From positions 1 to 64,000 of the forward strand of contig NZ_RHHT01000015.1 in assembly GCF_003710985.1 (NCBI RefSeq): DNA of 64,000 nucleotides, in the 5' to 3' direction. The notes beneath the pieces are model-generated. The model was not told the origin of the DNA. It saw only the letters and a program-made list of their open reading frames with translations, and searched no databases. A program made the position numbers and the translations under genes. The first letter of the stretch is position 1. Each line of letters begins with the position of its first letter. The DNA comes from Brevibacillus panacihumi. Its GTDB lineage: Bacteria > Bacillota > Bacilli > Brevibacillales > Brevibacillaceae. Below, piece after piece: positions 34,020-43,495 of the stretch.

Positions 34020-35222
34020 GTGGTACAGCAAACCTATCAGATCGCAAAAGAAAAGTTGGATCACGCCGTAACCCTGCTGGAAAAGGCGGGGGTGGATTCC
34101 TGGCTCGTGCTGACGCGAGAAGGCTCAGACCCAAGCATGCCGCTGCTGTTTGGCATCCGTTCGTTTCATACAGCAGCCATCTTTATCAACCGCAATGGCC
34201 AGCATAAGGTCATAGCCACGGTGAGCGATAAAGGAAACTACGAGGGAACAGGATTGTTCGCTGAGGTAATTCCTTATTACTCCAGCCTGGATGAAGTCTT
34301 TTTGCAGGAGCTGGAAAAGCAGTCCCCTCAAAAACTGGCGCTCAATATTTCTCATCACGATCATCTGTGCGACGGCTTGACGCTTGGCTTGTACCTGTGG
34401 CTGGAGGAGCTTGTGGGCAAAGAGCGCTTGCAGGCAATGGAAGTATCGAGTGAAGCGATTCTAAAAGAGCTGCGCAGCGTGAAATCTCCTGCAGAGATCG
34501 CCTGCATACAAAAAGCGGTGGATTACACCATCGAGATTTACGAGGAAGTATTCTCCCAAATCAAATGCGGCATGACGGAAATCGAGATCGGCGAGCTGTT
34601 CGTGCAGGGGATGAAAAAGCGCGGCCTCTCGAACGGTTTGGGCAATCCGCATGATCCTCCGCTGGTGTGTACGGTTCGGAATGGGCTGGCCCACCGCAAG
34701 CCGGGTGATCACAAGACGATTCCGGGAGATATTGTGATCATCGATTTCTCGCTCAAGTACAACGATTACGTATCGGATATCGCCAGGACGGTGTATCTGC
34801 TAAAGCCAGGAGAGACCAAGGCACCGGAAGAGATCCAGCGAGCATTTGACACCGCCATTGAGGCGATTACAGAAGCGATTCAATTCATCCGTCCGGGCGT
34901 GAAGGGCTGGGAGGTCGATGCCGCAGCGCGCCAGGTGATCGAAGCGGCTGGCTACCCGACCATTCGCCATTCCACCGGACATCAGGTCGGCAGAGAAACG
35001 CATGACGGAGGGACCATCCTGGGGCCGCGACGCACACCGCCGAGACCAGCTGTCGAAGGGACGGTACAGGTGGGAGAGATTTACGCCATCGAGCCTACAG
35101 TGATTCAAGACGATGGTCTGCCCTGCATTCTCGTAGAGGAGAACGTACTGATTACCGAGCAGGGAGCGAAAGTGTTGAGCAAAAGGCAGCTGGAGCTGGT
35201 CACCATCGCTTGCGGATCATAG
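34020..35222 (+). CDS. M24-family Xaa-Pro peptidase A
   Basis: This 400-residue creatinase/prolidase-fold peptidase starts at GTG 34020 (GGGGAG upstream). All five metal ligands are visible: IIDFSLKYNDYVSDIARTVY (two Asp), STGHQVGRETHDGG (His), IEPTVIQDDG (Glu) and VEENVLIT (Glu). It should cleave an N-terminal residue before proline or dipeptides ending in proline. It lies 4 bp after the M20 gene and pairs with it; the pair is repeated downstream. Confidence 0.88.
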   Translation: MVQQTYQIAKEKLDHAVTLLEKAGVDSWLVLTREGSDPSMPLLFGIRSFHTAAIFINRNGQHKVIATVSDKGNYEGTGLFAEVIPYYSSLDEVFLQELEKQSPQKLALNISHHDHLCDGLTLGLYLWLEELVGKERLQAMEVSSEAILKELRSVKSPAEIACIQKAVDYTIEIYEEVFSQIKCGMTEIEIGELFVQGMKKRGLSNGLGNPHDPPLVCTVRNGLAHRKPGDHKTIPGDIVIIDFSLKYNDYVSDIARTVYLLKPGETKAPEEIQRAFDTAIEAITEAIQFIRPGVKGWEVDAAARQVIEAAGYPTIRHSTGHQVGRETHDGGTILGPRRTPPRPAVEGTVQVGEIYAIEPTVIQDDGLPCILVEENVLITEQGAKVLSKRQLELVTIACGS

Positions 35223-35231
35223 GAGGATGCC

Positions 35232-36515
35232 ATGTCTTCGATCGAGTGGACAAACGATTTGGAAAGGGAAACGGTGCAGCACTTCAAAGAGCTGATCCGA
35301 ATCAACACATCGGCTCCTGCCGGAAATGAGTCAGAAGGCGCGCGCTATCTCGCGGATGTGCTTCGGGCTGAGGGAATAGAAAGCGAGATCGTGGAAAGCG
35401 AGCCGGGACGAGGCAATCTTCTCGCCAAAATACAGGGCGGCCCAGAACCCCCGCTGCTGCTGATCAGCCATTTGGATGTGGTGCCGGCAAGCCTGGACCA
35501 GTGGATTCATCCCCCTTTTGCCGCTGTCGAAGAAGACGGCTGGATCTACGGAAGGGGAGCGCTGGATACGAAAAATCTCGTAACGATGGAGCTGATGGCG
35601 TTCATCCTGTTGAAGCGGGCTTCCAAGGGCAAGGCTTTGAACCGGGATGTCTATCTGATCGCCACAGCCGATGAAGAACAGGGCAGCCGAAAAGGTATGG
35701 AATACCTCGTCCGGCACCATCCCGAGTGGTTTCCTTCCGGATGGGTGATAAACGAAGGCGGCGGCTTCTATGTGACGGCTGGCGACAAAGACTACATGCT
35801 CATCACGGCAGGTGAAAAAGGCGTTTGCAAGGCGACGCTGTTTGCCACTGGGCAAGGCGGCCATGCTTCTTGTCCTCCAGAGGAGCAGGCCATCGAAAAA
35901 CTGGCCAGAGCGATCGAGCACATTACCGCCTATTCGTTCCCGGAAGAGATTGTGGGAGTGGGCAAGCGATTTTTGGATATTCTCGGGACTGCTGAAATGG
36001 ATGCCGCTTTGCAAGATTTGCGCCGCTATGTGCTGCGCAACAGCGTCACCGTCAATGCCGTGGCAGGGGGAGAGCGGATCAATGTCATTGCCTACAAAGC
36101 CCAGGCACAGATCGAATTCCGCCTTTTGCCCCATGTCAGCCAGGCGAAGGTGGAAGCGTTGCTTGAGGAATGGTGCACGCAGTTCGGCATCAGCTATCAG
36201 ATCGACAGCTTTGAACCAGGCTTTGAGAGCAGCTTGGAGGACTCGGAGCTCGTAAATGCATGTGCCTCTCAATTGCGCGAGCATGATCCGGAAGCCACGC
36301 TACTTCCGATACTCGCACTGGGCAGAACTGACGGACGCTTTTTGGGTGCAAGAGGGTCGGATGTGTACGGTTTTTCCCCGCTTTTGCCGCAGCTGCCCTT
36401 CGCTGACGTGTTGCGAAAGGTGCACAACCATAATGAAGCGATTCCAGTCAGCTCCCTGTTGTTTGGCACGAAGGTGATTGCCGAAACGTTGCGACAAATC
36501 TGTTTGGATTCGTAA
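35232..36515 (+). CDS. M20-family metallopeptidase B
   Basis: This 427-residue paralogue of the protein at 32663 has all motifs: ISHLDVVPAS, GRGALDTKN, ADEEQGS and GQGGHASCPP (the dimerisation-domain histidine), plus the C-terminal VHNHNEAIP. It probably hydrolyses dipeptides or N-acyl amino acids. ATG 35232 follows AGGAGG. Second of two M20-M24 pairs. Confidence 0.88.
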   Translation: MSSIEWTNDLERETVQHFKELIRINTSAPAGNESEGARYLADVLRAEGIESEIVESEPGRGNLLAKIQGGPEPPLLLISHLDVVPASLDQWIHPPFAAVEEDGWIYGRGALDTKNLVTMELMAFILLKRASKGKALNRDVYLIATADEEQGSRKGMEYLVRHHPEWFPSGWVINEGGGFYVTAGDKDYMLITAGEKGVCKATLFATGQGGHASCPPEEQAIEKLARAIEHITAYSFPEEIVGVGKRFLDILGTAEMDAALQDLRRYVLRNSVTVNAVAGGERINVIAYKAQAQIEFRLLPHVSQAKVEALLEEWCTQFGISYQIDSFEPGFESSLEDSELVNACASQLREHDPEATLLPILALGRTDGRFLGARGSDVYGFSPLLPQLPFADVLRKVHNHNEAIPVSSLLFGTKVIAETLRQICLDS

Positions 36516-36528
36516 GGGGGGAATGGAG

Positions 36529-37707
36529 ATGAAATATGTCATCAACCAGCAAAAAATGGACCAAGCTGTACGCTATTTGCAGGACAACAGCATCGACCTG
36601 TGGCTGATTCTGACCAGCGAGGGGAGCGACCCGTGTCTGCCATTGATCACAGGCGTGAAGTCGGTAGGGCCGGCGGCATTTCTCATCAGTAAGGACGGCA
36701 AAAAATACGCGATGTGCAGCGGCATTGATGCGCAGGACATCGAGGAGTCCAATCTGTTTGATCAGGTGTTCAAATACCCCACGGAACTGGGAGAAACTCT
36801 TCAAGCCTTTGTGACAAAGCATCAGCCTAAAAAGATCGCGCTGAATTACTCGCGCAAGGAAAATTTGGCGGACGGATTGACGACCGGGCGCTACCGCTGG
36901 CTGCGGGAAGTGTTGAAGGATTGTTTTTCCGGCGAGTTCGTCTCTTCCGAATCGTTCCTGGAAAAGCTGCGCAGCATCAAGACGCCGTTGGAGATCGATC
37001 GAATCAAGCAAGCGATCGTCATCACGCAGGAGATTTACGATACGGTCTTTGCGCAGTTGCGGGCAGGAATGTCGGAAATCGAGATCGGGAAGCTTTTCGT
37101 CAAGGAATTGGAGAAGCGGGAGGTCGTCAATGGCGTAGACCGCACCTTGTCCATGCCGATCGTGATGAAAGAACGGATCGCTCACCGCCCGCCGGGAGAA
37201 GCCATCGTCGCCCCCGGGGATTTGCTCATCATGGATTTTTCGGTGGATTATGACGGTTATGTCTCCGATATCGCACGGACGGTGTACTTCCTCAAGCCGG
37301 GAGAAACCAAGGCTCCCGCTCATATCCAGGCTGCATTTGACGCAGCACACGCGGCGATCACAGCAGCAGGCAATGCCCTGAAGCCGGGAGTCCAGGGCTA
37401 TGAAGTGGATCTGGTCGCCCGCAATCTGCTGCTGAAAAGAGGGATGCCGGAGATCACGCACGCTACCGGTCATCAGATCGGTCGAGATGTCCATGACGGA
37501 GGGACATTGCTCGGCCCGAGATGGGAGCGTTACGGGAATGCGCCATATGGGCTAGTGGAGCCTGGCATGGTATTCACGCTGGAGCCTACCATTTTGCCGG
37601 AAGACGGGCCGACTTTCATCGTGGAGGAAAATGTCCTTGTCACCGAAACAGGCATCGAATATCTCTCCGTACGGCAAGATGAGTTGATCCTGATTCCAGC
37701 GCAGTAA
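36529..37707 (+). CDS. M24-family Xaa-Pro peptidase B
   Basis: This 392-residue close paralogue of the protein at 34020 has all ligands: IMDFSVDYDGYVSDIARTVY, ATGHQIGRDVHDGG, LEPTILPEDG and VEENVLVT. I start at ATG 36529 because AAGGGGGG (36514-36521) is 7 bases before it; the ATG at 36523 is too close. It follows the second M20 gene by 13 bp. Confidence 0.88.
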   Translation: MKYVINQQKMDQAVRYLQDNSIDLWLILTSEGSDPCLPLITGVKSVGPAAFLISKDGKKYAMCSGIDAQDIEESNLFDQVFKYPTELGETLQAFVTKHQPKKIALNYSRKENLADGLTTGRYRWLREVLKDCFSGEFVSSESFLEKLRSIKTPLEIDRIKQAIVITQEIYDTVFAQLRAGMSEIEIGKLFVKELEKREVVNGVDRTLSMPIVMKERIAHRPPGEAIVAPGDLLIMDFSVDYDGYVSDIARTVYFLKPGETKAPAHIQAAFDAAHAAITAAGNALKPGVQGYEVDLVARNLLLKRGMPEITHATGHQIGRDVHDGGTLLGPRWERYGNAPYGLVEPGMVFTLEPTILPEDGPTFIVEENVLVTETGIEYLSVRQDELILIPAQ

Positions 37708-37739
37708 TACAGACAAAAAGAAGAAGGCGGTGATTTTAC

Positions 37740-38702
37740 GTGGCTAGCTATATCATTCGTCGGCTGCTGCAGGCCGTTCCCATCATTATCGGGATTACGC
37801 TGCTTACCTTTTTCATCATGCAACTGGCGCCGGGGAATCCCATGCAAACCATGATCAACCCGAAAATCCCGCTGAGCGAGATGCAAAAGGTGCAAGAAGA
37901 GCTGGGCTTCAACAAGCCGGTCATCTACCAGTATTTCAACTGGCTCAAAGAAATTTTGCAAGGAAATCTCGGCTACACTATCAAGACGGGACAGCCAGTG
38001 ACGCAATTGATTATGGAGCGATTACCTGCGACGCTTCTCCTTACCTGTACGGCATTTTTGCTCAGCTTTGTCATCGGGATTCCATTAGGCGTCTATTCGG
38101 CTCTGCATCGCAACAAAACGCCTGATTACGTATTGACGGTCGTTTCTCTGGTGGGCATTTCGATCCCCTCGTTTTTCTTCGGCTTGGGCCTGATATTCCT
38201 TTTTGCGCTGAAACTGGGGTGGTTCCCAACCTCGGGTATGAAAACGATCGGAAAAGACTTGACCGGGATTGCTTTGTTCATCGATTACGCCAGACACATT
38301 ATTTTGCCGGCCGCGGTTCTGGCGCTGCCCACCGTTGCCGTCGTCATGCGGTTCACCAGATCCAGCCTGCTGGAGGTCTTCTCGCTGGATTTTATCCGGA
38401 CAGCACATGCCAAAGGTCTGAGCAAGCGTGTGGTCATCTTCAAGCACGCCCTGCGCAATGCACTTATTCCCGTTATCACCATTTTTGGCCTTTCGATTCC
38501 GTTCCTGTTTGGCGGCGCCTATATCACGGAGCATATTTTTAACTGGCCGGGCATGGGGAGCTTGGGGATCTCCGCTATCGTAGGACGCGAGTATCCGGTG
38601 ATTATGGCCTTGAATCTGTTCACCTCGATTCTGGTGCTGCTTGGGAACTTGATCGCGGATATTTCCTACGCGTGGGCTGATCCGCGGATTCGATATTCGT
38701 AA
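37740..38702 (+). CDS. Peptide ABC transporter permease, DppB/OppB type
   Basis: This 320-residue permease has six membrane segments, the DppB opening YIIRRLLQAVPIIIGITLLTF and the coupling (EAA) motif region near DFIRTAHAKGLSKRVVIFKHALRNALIP. It forms one half of the membrane channel for oligopeptide import. GTG 37740 follows AAGGCGG. It sits between the peptidase genes and its partner permease. Confidence 0.93.
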   Translation: MASYIIRRLLQAVPIIIGITLLTFFIMQLAPGNPMQTMINPKIPLSEMQKVQEELGFNKPVIYQYFNWLKEILQGNLGYTIKTGQPVTQLIMERLPATLLLTCTAFLLSFVIGIPLGVYSALHRNKTPDYVLTVVSLVGISIPSFFFGLGLIFLFALKLGWFPTSGMKTIGKDLTGIALFIDYARHIILPAAVLALPTVAVVMRFTRSSLLEVFSLDFIRTAHAKGLSKRVVIFKHALRNALIPVITIFGLSIPFLFGGAYITEHIFNWPGMGSLGISAIVGREYPVIMALNLFTSILVLLGNLIADISYAWADPRIRYS

Positions 38703-38714
38703 GGGGAGATGAAA

Positions 38715-39641
38715 ATGAGCCAACATGCAGATCTTGCAAGCAACCCTGCCGTACCCGAGCCCCTCTCTTCCCTGAAAAAAGACAGCATCGTCGCAGAAGC
38801 CTGGAAGCGATTCAAAAAGAACAAATTGGCGATGGTCGGGGCCGTCATCCTCTGTCTGCTCGTACTGGCCGCCGTATTCGCACCGTTGATATCTCCCTAT
38901 GATCCCTACTCATCGGTAAAAAATCAGGCAGGGATGCTGAATGTAATGGCGCCTCCGTCCGGGGAGCATTGGCTCGGGACGGACAGTCTGGGACGGGATA
39001 TCGTCAGCCGGCTGATCTATGGAGGGCGGATTTCCTTGAGCGTCGCGCTGGTGGCGGTCGCCATCTCTACCTGCATCGGCGTTCTCCTCGGCTTGCTGGC
39101 GGGGTACTACGGAAAATGGGTGGACGCGATCATCATGCGCATTACCGATATCGTGATCTGTTTTCCGGTTCTCTTCCTCGTGATCTCGGTCTCTACCATG
39201 CTGACACCGAGCATCTACAACGTCATGATCATTATCGGTCTAGTCAGCTGGACGACGATGACGCGGCTGGTGCGGGGAGAGGTGCTGCGGATCCGGGAGA
39301 TGGAGTATGTCGAAGCGGTTCGGGCACTGGGACAAAACAATCTGGTGATCGTGTTTAAACACGTATTGCCAAATATCATGGCACCGATCACGGTTCAGGC
39401 GACGCTGCAAACGGCGGAAGCCATCCTGACGGAATCAGCCTTGAGCTTTTTGGGTGTAGGCGTACAGCAGCCGATCCCGAGCTGGGGGAACATGCTGCAG
39501 GATGCGACGTCGATCATGGTGCTTCAATTTAAACCGTGGATTTGGGCTCCGCCGGGAATCGCCATTCTGCTGACGATTCTCTCGATCAATCTGGTCGGAG
39601 ACGGTCTGCGCGATGCACTTGATCCAAAGACAAAAAATTAG
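38715..39641 (+). CDS. Peptide ABC transporter permease, DppC/OppC type
   Basis: This is a 308-residue permease with the DppC N-terminal helix (KLAMVGAVILCLLVLAAVFAP), GTDSLGRDIVSRLIYGGRIS and the EAA region EYVEAVRALGQNNLVIVFKH. ATG 38715 is favoured over 38709 because GGGGAG ends right at 38708. It follows the first permease by 12 bp. Confidence 0.93.
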   Translation: MSQHADLASNPAVPEPLSSLKKDSIVAEAWKRFKKNKLAMVGAVILCLLVLAAVFAPLISPYDPYSSVKNQAGMLNVMAPPSGEHWLGTDSLGRDIVSRLIYGGRISLSVALVAVAISTCIGVLLGLLAGYYGKWVDAIIMRITDIVICFPVLFLVISVSTMLTPSIYNVMIIIGLVSWTTMTRLVRGEVLRIREMEYVEAVRALGQNNLVIVFKHVLPNIMAPITVQATLQTAEAILTESALSFLGVGVQQPIPSWGNMLQDATSIMVLQFKPWIWAPPGIAILLTILSINLVGDGLRDALDPKTKN

Positions 39642-39653
39642 GAGGTATTTCAG

Positions 39654-41342
39654 GTGAAAAAAGGATCTTTTCTAGCTCTTCTCCTTGCGGCTGCCTTGGC
39701 CGTGGTGACCGGCTGCTCTTCCTCATCCAGTACACAGCCGCAGACTCCTTCCAGTCCGACTGAGACTGCTGCGCCAACAGAAGGCGGAAGTCTGACCATC
39801 GCTTCGGAAAGCGAGCCGGGCAATCTTAATCCTCATATCTGGGCCACATCGTCCGATACGTTTGTCACGCACATGATTTTCGATTCCCTGGTCATTCCGG
39901 ACAAGGAATTGAAAATGGTCGGAAGCCTCGCTGAGAAGTGGGATGTGTCCGAAGACGGCAAAACGTATACCTTTCACCTGCAAAAGAACGTAAAGTGGCA
40001 TGATGGAACCCCCTTCACGGCGAAGGATGTCGCCTTTACCTTTTCTTCGCTGGCGAAGCCCGAGTATGATGCAGGCGGTTACTGGCGGGTGTCTCCGGTA
40101 GTAGGAGCGGAAGAGGTGCATGAGGGCAAAGCGCAGGAAGTGACGGGGATCAAAGTCATCGATGATCACACGATTTCCTTTACCACAACGGAAAAATTCG
40201 CGCCGTTTCTCTCGGGACTGTTTATCGGGATCGTGCCGGAGCATCTCTTGAAAGACGTCTCGCCGAAGGAGTGGGCGAAGCACGACTTCAACCGCAATCC
40301 AGTGGGCACCGGTCCGTTCCAGTTCGTCAAATGGGAATCGGGGCAGTACATTGAGCTGAAGGCCAACAAAGAGTACTTCAAGGGAGCGCCCAAGCTCGAC
40401 AAAATCGTCGCACGCTTCGGCGATACCAATACCATGCTTGCCGCTTTCATTAATCGTGAGGTGGATGTGGCCCCGGTGCCGATCGCCGAGATCCCGAGCA
40501 TCCAATCCCTTGATTACGCAGAACTGAAGGTCGCCAATCAATTGAGCATGTACTACATCGGATTCAATGCGCTGAATGAACATTTCCAGGACAAAAAAGT
40601 GCGGCAGGCCTTGGCTTACGCGATCGACAAGCAATCGATTGTAAGCTCGATTTTGGGTGAATACGGCAAGGTTTCGTTCGATGTCTTCCCGATGAATCAC
40701 TGGTCCCATAATCCGGATGTGCCTCAGTATCCGTATGATCCAGCGAAAGCGGAAGCGCTGCTCCAGGAAGCGGGATATGCGAAGAACGGAAAAGGCATCT
40801 ATGAAAAGGGCGGCAAAGAGCTGACGTTTACGTTGGAAGTGCCGACCGGAAAAACTGAACGGGAAAAAACGGCGGCTCTAATTAAACAGTATTTTGAGAA
40901 GATTGGCGTGAATATGGAGCTGCGCGCGCTTGATTTCCCTACTCTGGTCACCAAGCTGCTGCCGAAAAATGCAGACGGCACGCAGCGCAAGGTAACAGCT
41001 GACGACTACCATGCCTACATTCTCGGCTTTGGTGTAGAAGCCGACCCGGATGAGTATCGCAGCTACTTCGGAAGCAAGTACATGCCGCCGAACGGCTACA
41101 ATTTCGTGAGCTATTCCGATCCCGAGGTCGATCAGCTTTTGGAGCAGCAAGTAGCCGAAGTCGATATGGAAAAACGGAAGGGTCTCTTCTGGGAAGTGGG
41201 CAAAAAGCTGGCTGAGGACGAAATCTGGATTCCTCTCTATGAGCAGGAAGCCCCTTATGTTGCCAACAAGCGATTGGTTGGTTTTGATCCTGATTTCCGC
41301 GGCCCTACGTTCAATGCGCAGGATTGGGCTGTCACTCAGTAA
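39654..41342 (+). CDS. Peptide-binding lipoprotein, DppA/OppA type
   Basis: This 562-residue extracellular solute-binding protein (family 5) starts at GTG 39654 after GGAGG. The lipobox is LAVVTGC near residue 21, then a Ser/Thr/Pro linker, then the family signature AEKWDVSEDGKTYTFHLQKN and VKWHDGTPFTAKDVAFTF. It captures peptides outside the membrane for the DppBCDF-type importer. A perfect 9-bp hairpin follows (41353-41380), which may stabilise its message. Confidence 0.93.
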   Translation: MKKGSFLALLLAAALAVVTGCSSSSSTQPQTPSSPTETAAPTEGGSLTIASESEPGNLNPHIWATSSDTFVTHMIFDSLVIPDKELKMVGSLAEKWDVSEDGKTYTFHLQKNVKWHDGTPFTAKDVAFTFSSLAKPEYDAGGYWRVSPVVGAEEVHEGKAQEVTGIKVIDDHTISFTTTEKFAPFLSGLFIGIVPEHLLKDVSPKEWAKHDFNRNPVGTGPFQFVKWESGQYIELKANKEYFKGAPKLDKIVARFGDTNTMLAAFINREVDVAPVPIAEIPSIQSLDYAELKVANQLSMYYIGFNALNEHFQDKKVRQALAYAIDKQSIVSSILGEYGKVSFDVFPMNHWSHNPDVPQYPYDPAKAEALLQEAGYAKNGKGIYEKGGKELTFTLEVPTGKTEREKTAALIKQYFEKIGVNMELRALDFPTLVTKLLPKNADGTQRKVTADDYHAYILGFGVEADPDEYRSYFGSKYMPPNGYNFVSYSDPEVDQLLEQQVAEVDMEKRKGLFWEVGKKLAEDEIWIPLYEQEAPYVANKRLVGFDPDFRGPTFNAQDWAVTQ

Positions 41343-41352
41343 GCAGGAAAGT

Positions 41353-41380
41353 CTCCCTCCCGATCGGGTGTGGGAGGGAG
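41353..41380 (+). promoter_or_regulatory. Intra-operon hairpin after the binding-protein gene
   Basis: CTCCCTCCC (41353-41361) pairs perfectly with GGGAGGGAG (41372-41380). No T run follows, so it is not a typical terminator. Such hairpins behind binding-protein genes often block 3' exonucleases and raise that protein relative to the other operon products. Confidence 0.65.
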
Positions 41381-41413
41381 ATCTACTACCTTTTCACAGA
41401 AGGAAGATTGGAT

Positions 41414-42475
41414 ATGAAAAGACTGGAAAAAATTCGCGAGTTTATCCGGGAAAAGGGCATTGACGCATTCTTCGTCCAATCGCTCAAGAATCTTTCCTAT
41501 TTTTCCGGGTTTACCGGGAGCAACGGCTATCTCTTGAATACGGCGACGAAATCTGTGCTCGTCACCGATCAACGCTATTCGGAACAAGCAAGGCAGGAGG
41601 CGCCGGACTGGGAGATCATCGTGCACGGACTGGACCCGTTTTCGACCTTGGCAGAAGCGATCGGAAGACTGGGGGCTGCCACAATCGGCTACGAGTCCAA
41701 GGAGATCACGGACTTCCAGATCACAGCCTTGCGCGAAGGAAATCGCAGTGTTAAGTGGGTGCCTTTCGTGGATGTCTGCATCGGGCTTCGTTCCGTCAAA
41801 GAAGAGAGCGAGATAGCTTGCATCCAAGCGTCTCTGAAAATTGCCGAGGATGCTTTGGAAAAGCTTCTGCCAAGCATCCGGCCCGGTGTGAGCGAACGCG
41901 AAATCGCCATTGAACTGGAAATCCTCATGAGAAGGCTCGGCAGTGAAGCTCTTGCGTTCGATACCATCGTCGCATCGGGCACCCATTCTGCCCTTCCTCA
42001 TGCCAAGCCCTCAGACCGGACGATCCAGGAAAATGATTTGATCGTCATTGACTTTGGCGCTACCTGGAAGGGGTATCGATCGGATATCACCCGCACGATC
42101 ATCGTTGGCGAGCTGGAGTCGCCGTTGCAGAAAATCTTTGATTGCGTGCATCAGGCGTTGGAGGAAGCGGTGGCGGGGATCAAGCCAGGCTCTACGTGTC
42201 ACGAAGTGGATAAACTGGCCCGCGATGTGTTTTTGGCGGCTGATCTCGAGTCCTATAGCTTGCGTGGGCTCGGGCATGGAGTGGGCCTGGATATTCACGA
42301 ATATCCGCGTGTGGTGATGAACAACCAAGCCCGGATTGAACCAGGGATGCTGTTTACAGTGGAACCGGGCGTATATGTGCCGAACGTGGGCGGCGTGAGA
42401 ATCGAAGATATGGTCGTGGTGACGGCAGATGGATGCCAGGTGCTGACGCGATCTCCCCGCATCATCAGGCTGTAA
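41414..42475 (+). CDS. M24-family Xaa-Pro aminopeptidase C
   Basis: This 353-residue PepP/YqhT-type aminopeptidase starts at ATG 41414 (AGAAGGAAG upstream). Ligands: VIDFGATWKGYRSDITRTI (two Asp), GLGHGVGLDIHEYP (His), FTVEPGVYVP (Glu) and VRIEDMVVVT (Glu). It is closer to standard aminopeptidase P than the two longer M24 paralogues upstream. Its place between the binding protein and the ATPase genes supports a role in degrading imported proline-containing peptides. Confidence 0.9.
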   Translation: MKRLEKIREFIREKGIDAFFVQSLKNLSYFSGFTGSNGYLLNTATKSVLVTDQRYSEQARQEAPDWEIIVHGLDPFSTLAEAIGRLGAATIGYESKEITDFQITALREGNRSVKWVPFVDVCIGLRSVKEESEIACIQASLKIAEDALEKLLPSIRPGVSEREIAIELEILMRRLGSEALAFDTIVASGTHSALPHAKPSDRTIQENDLIVIDFGATWKGYRSDITRTIIVGELESPLQKIFDCVHQALEEAVAGIKPGSTCHEVDKLARDVFLAADLESYSLRGLGHGVGLDIHEYPRVVMNNQARIEPGMLFTVEPGVYVPNVGGVRIEDMVVVTADGCQVLTRSPRIIRL

Positions 42476-42493
42476 GGAAGCAGGTGAGTAGGC

Positions 42494-43480
42494 TTGAGCG
42501 AAATGTTGCTGGAAATAAAAGAGCTGAGTACGGGCTTTGACACGGAAGATGGATTTCTTCCTGCATTGGACAAAGTCAGTCTCTCATTGAAAAAAGGGGA
42601 GACATTGGGGGTAGTCGGGGAGTCCGGGAGCGGCAAGAGCTTGACCTCCCTATCGGTCATGAATCTGATCCCTTCCCCGGGCAGGGCAGTCAGCGGCGAG
42701 ATCCTGTTCAAAGGCAAGAATCTGCTGGCACTTGGCGAAGATCAGATGCGCGCGATTCGCGGCAATGAAATCTCGATGATTTTTCAGGAACCGATGACCT
42801 CGTTAAACCCTGTCTATTCGGTGGGGGAACAAATCATGGAGGTGCTCCGACTGCACCAAAAGGCAGACAAAAAAACGGCGCGGGCGAAGACGATTGAGAT
42901 GCTGCGGCTGGTGGGAATCCCAGCCCCGGAGAAGAGAGTGAACGACTATCCTCATCAGCTCTCCGGCGGGATGAGGCAGCGGGTGATGATTGCGATGGCC
43001 TTGGCCTGTCAGCCCGATTTGTTGATTGCAGATGAACCGACTACAGCCTTGGATGTGACGACGCAGGCGCAGATTCTCGATTTGATGGGCGATCTGAAGG
43101 ATCGGCTGCAGACGTCTATTTTGCTGATTACCCACGATTTGGGCGTCATTGCGGAGACAGCGGACCATGTGGCGGTCATGTACGCGGGCCAGGTGGTAGA
43201 GTACGCAGAGGTCAAGCAATTTTTCCGCGAACCGCTGCATCCCTACTCGCGTGGACTGATGAATTCGATTCCTACTCTGGAGCAGACCAGGGAGCGCCTG
43301 GAGGTCATCAAGGGTGTCGTACCTACCCTGCAGCAGATGCCAAAAGGGTGCCGCTTTTGTACGAGATGCGATGAAAAGCAGCCCCTATGCGAAGAGGATG
43401 CGCCGCCGCTGCTGGACTACCAAGGAAGTCAGGTCAGCTGCTGGAAATACACGGAACGTTGGGAACCGTCACCCAGATAA
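42494..43480 (+). CDS. Peptide ABC transporter ATPase, DppD/OppD type
   Basis: This 328-residue ATPase has Walker A GESGSGKSLTSL, signature LSGGMRQRVMIA, Walker B LLIADEPTTALD and the C-terminal oligopeptide/dipeptide domain with its cysteine-rich RFCTRCDEKQPLCEE (an iron-sulfur-type motif of this subfamily). TTG 42494 has AGGTGAG 5 bases upstream; ATG 42503 is the alternative. Confidence 0.92.
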   Translation: MSEMLLEIKELSTGFDTEDGFLPALDKVSLSLKKGETLGVVGESGSGKSLTSLSVMNLIPSPGRAVSGEILFKGKNLLALGEDQMRAIRGNEISMIFQEPMTSLNPVYSVGEQIMEVLRLHQKADKKTARAKTIEMLRLVGIPAPEKRVNDYPHQLSGGMRQRVMIAMALACQPDLLIADEPTTALDVTTQAQILDLMGDLKDRLQTSILLITHDLGVIAETADHVAVMYAGQVVEYAEVKQFFREPLHPYSRGLMNSIPTLEQTRERLEVIKGVVPTLQQMPKGCRFCTRCDEKQPLCEEDAPPLLDYQGSQVSCWKYTERWEPSPR

Positions 43481-43495
43481 GGAGGGAACCTACTG

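Noticed and set aside
35331-36284. A 317-codon minus-strand frame within the second M20 gene
   Set aside because: It is a shadow of the M20 coding sequence, which carries all family motifs. Similar long minus-strand frames over the Dpp and M24 genes are shadows too.
34020-37707. Possible loss of metal ligands in the two long M24 peptidases
   Set aside because: All five ligands (two Asp, one His, two Glu) can be found in both proteins in the expected order.
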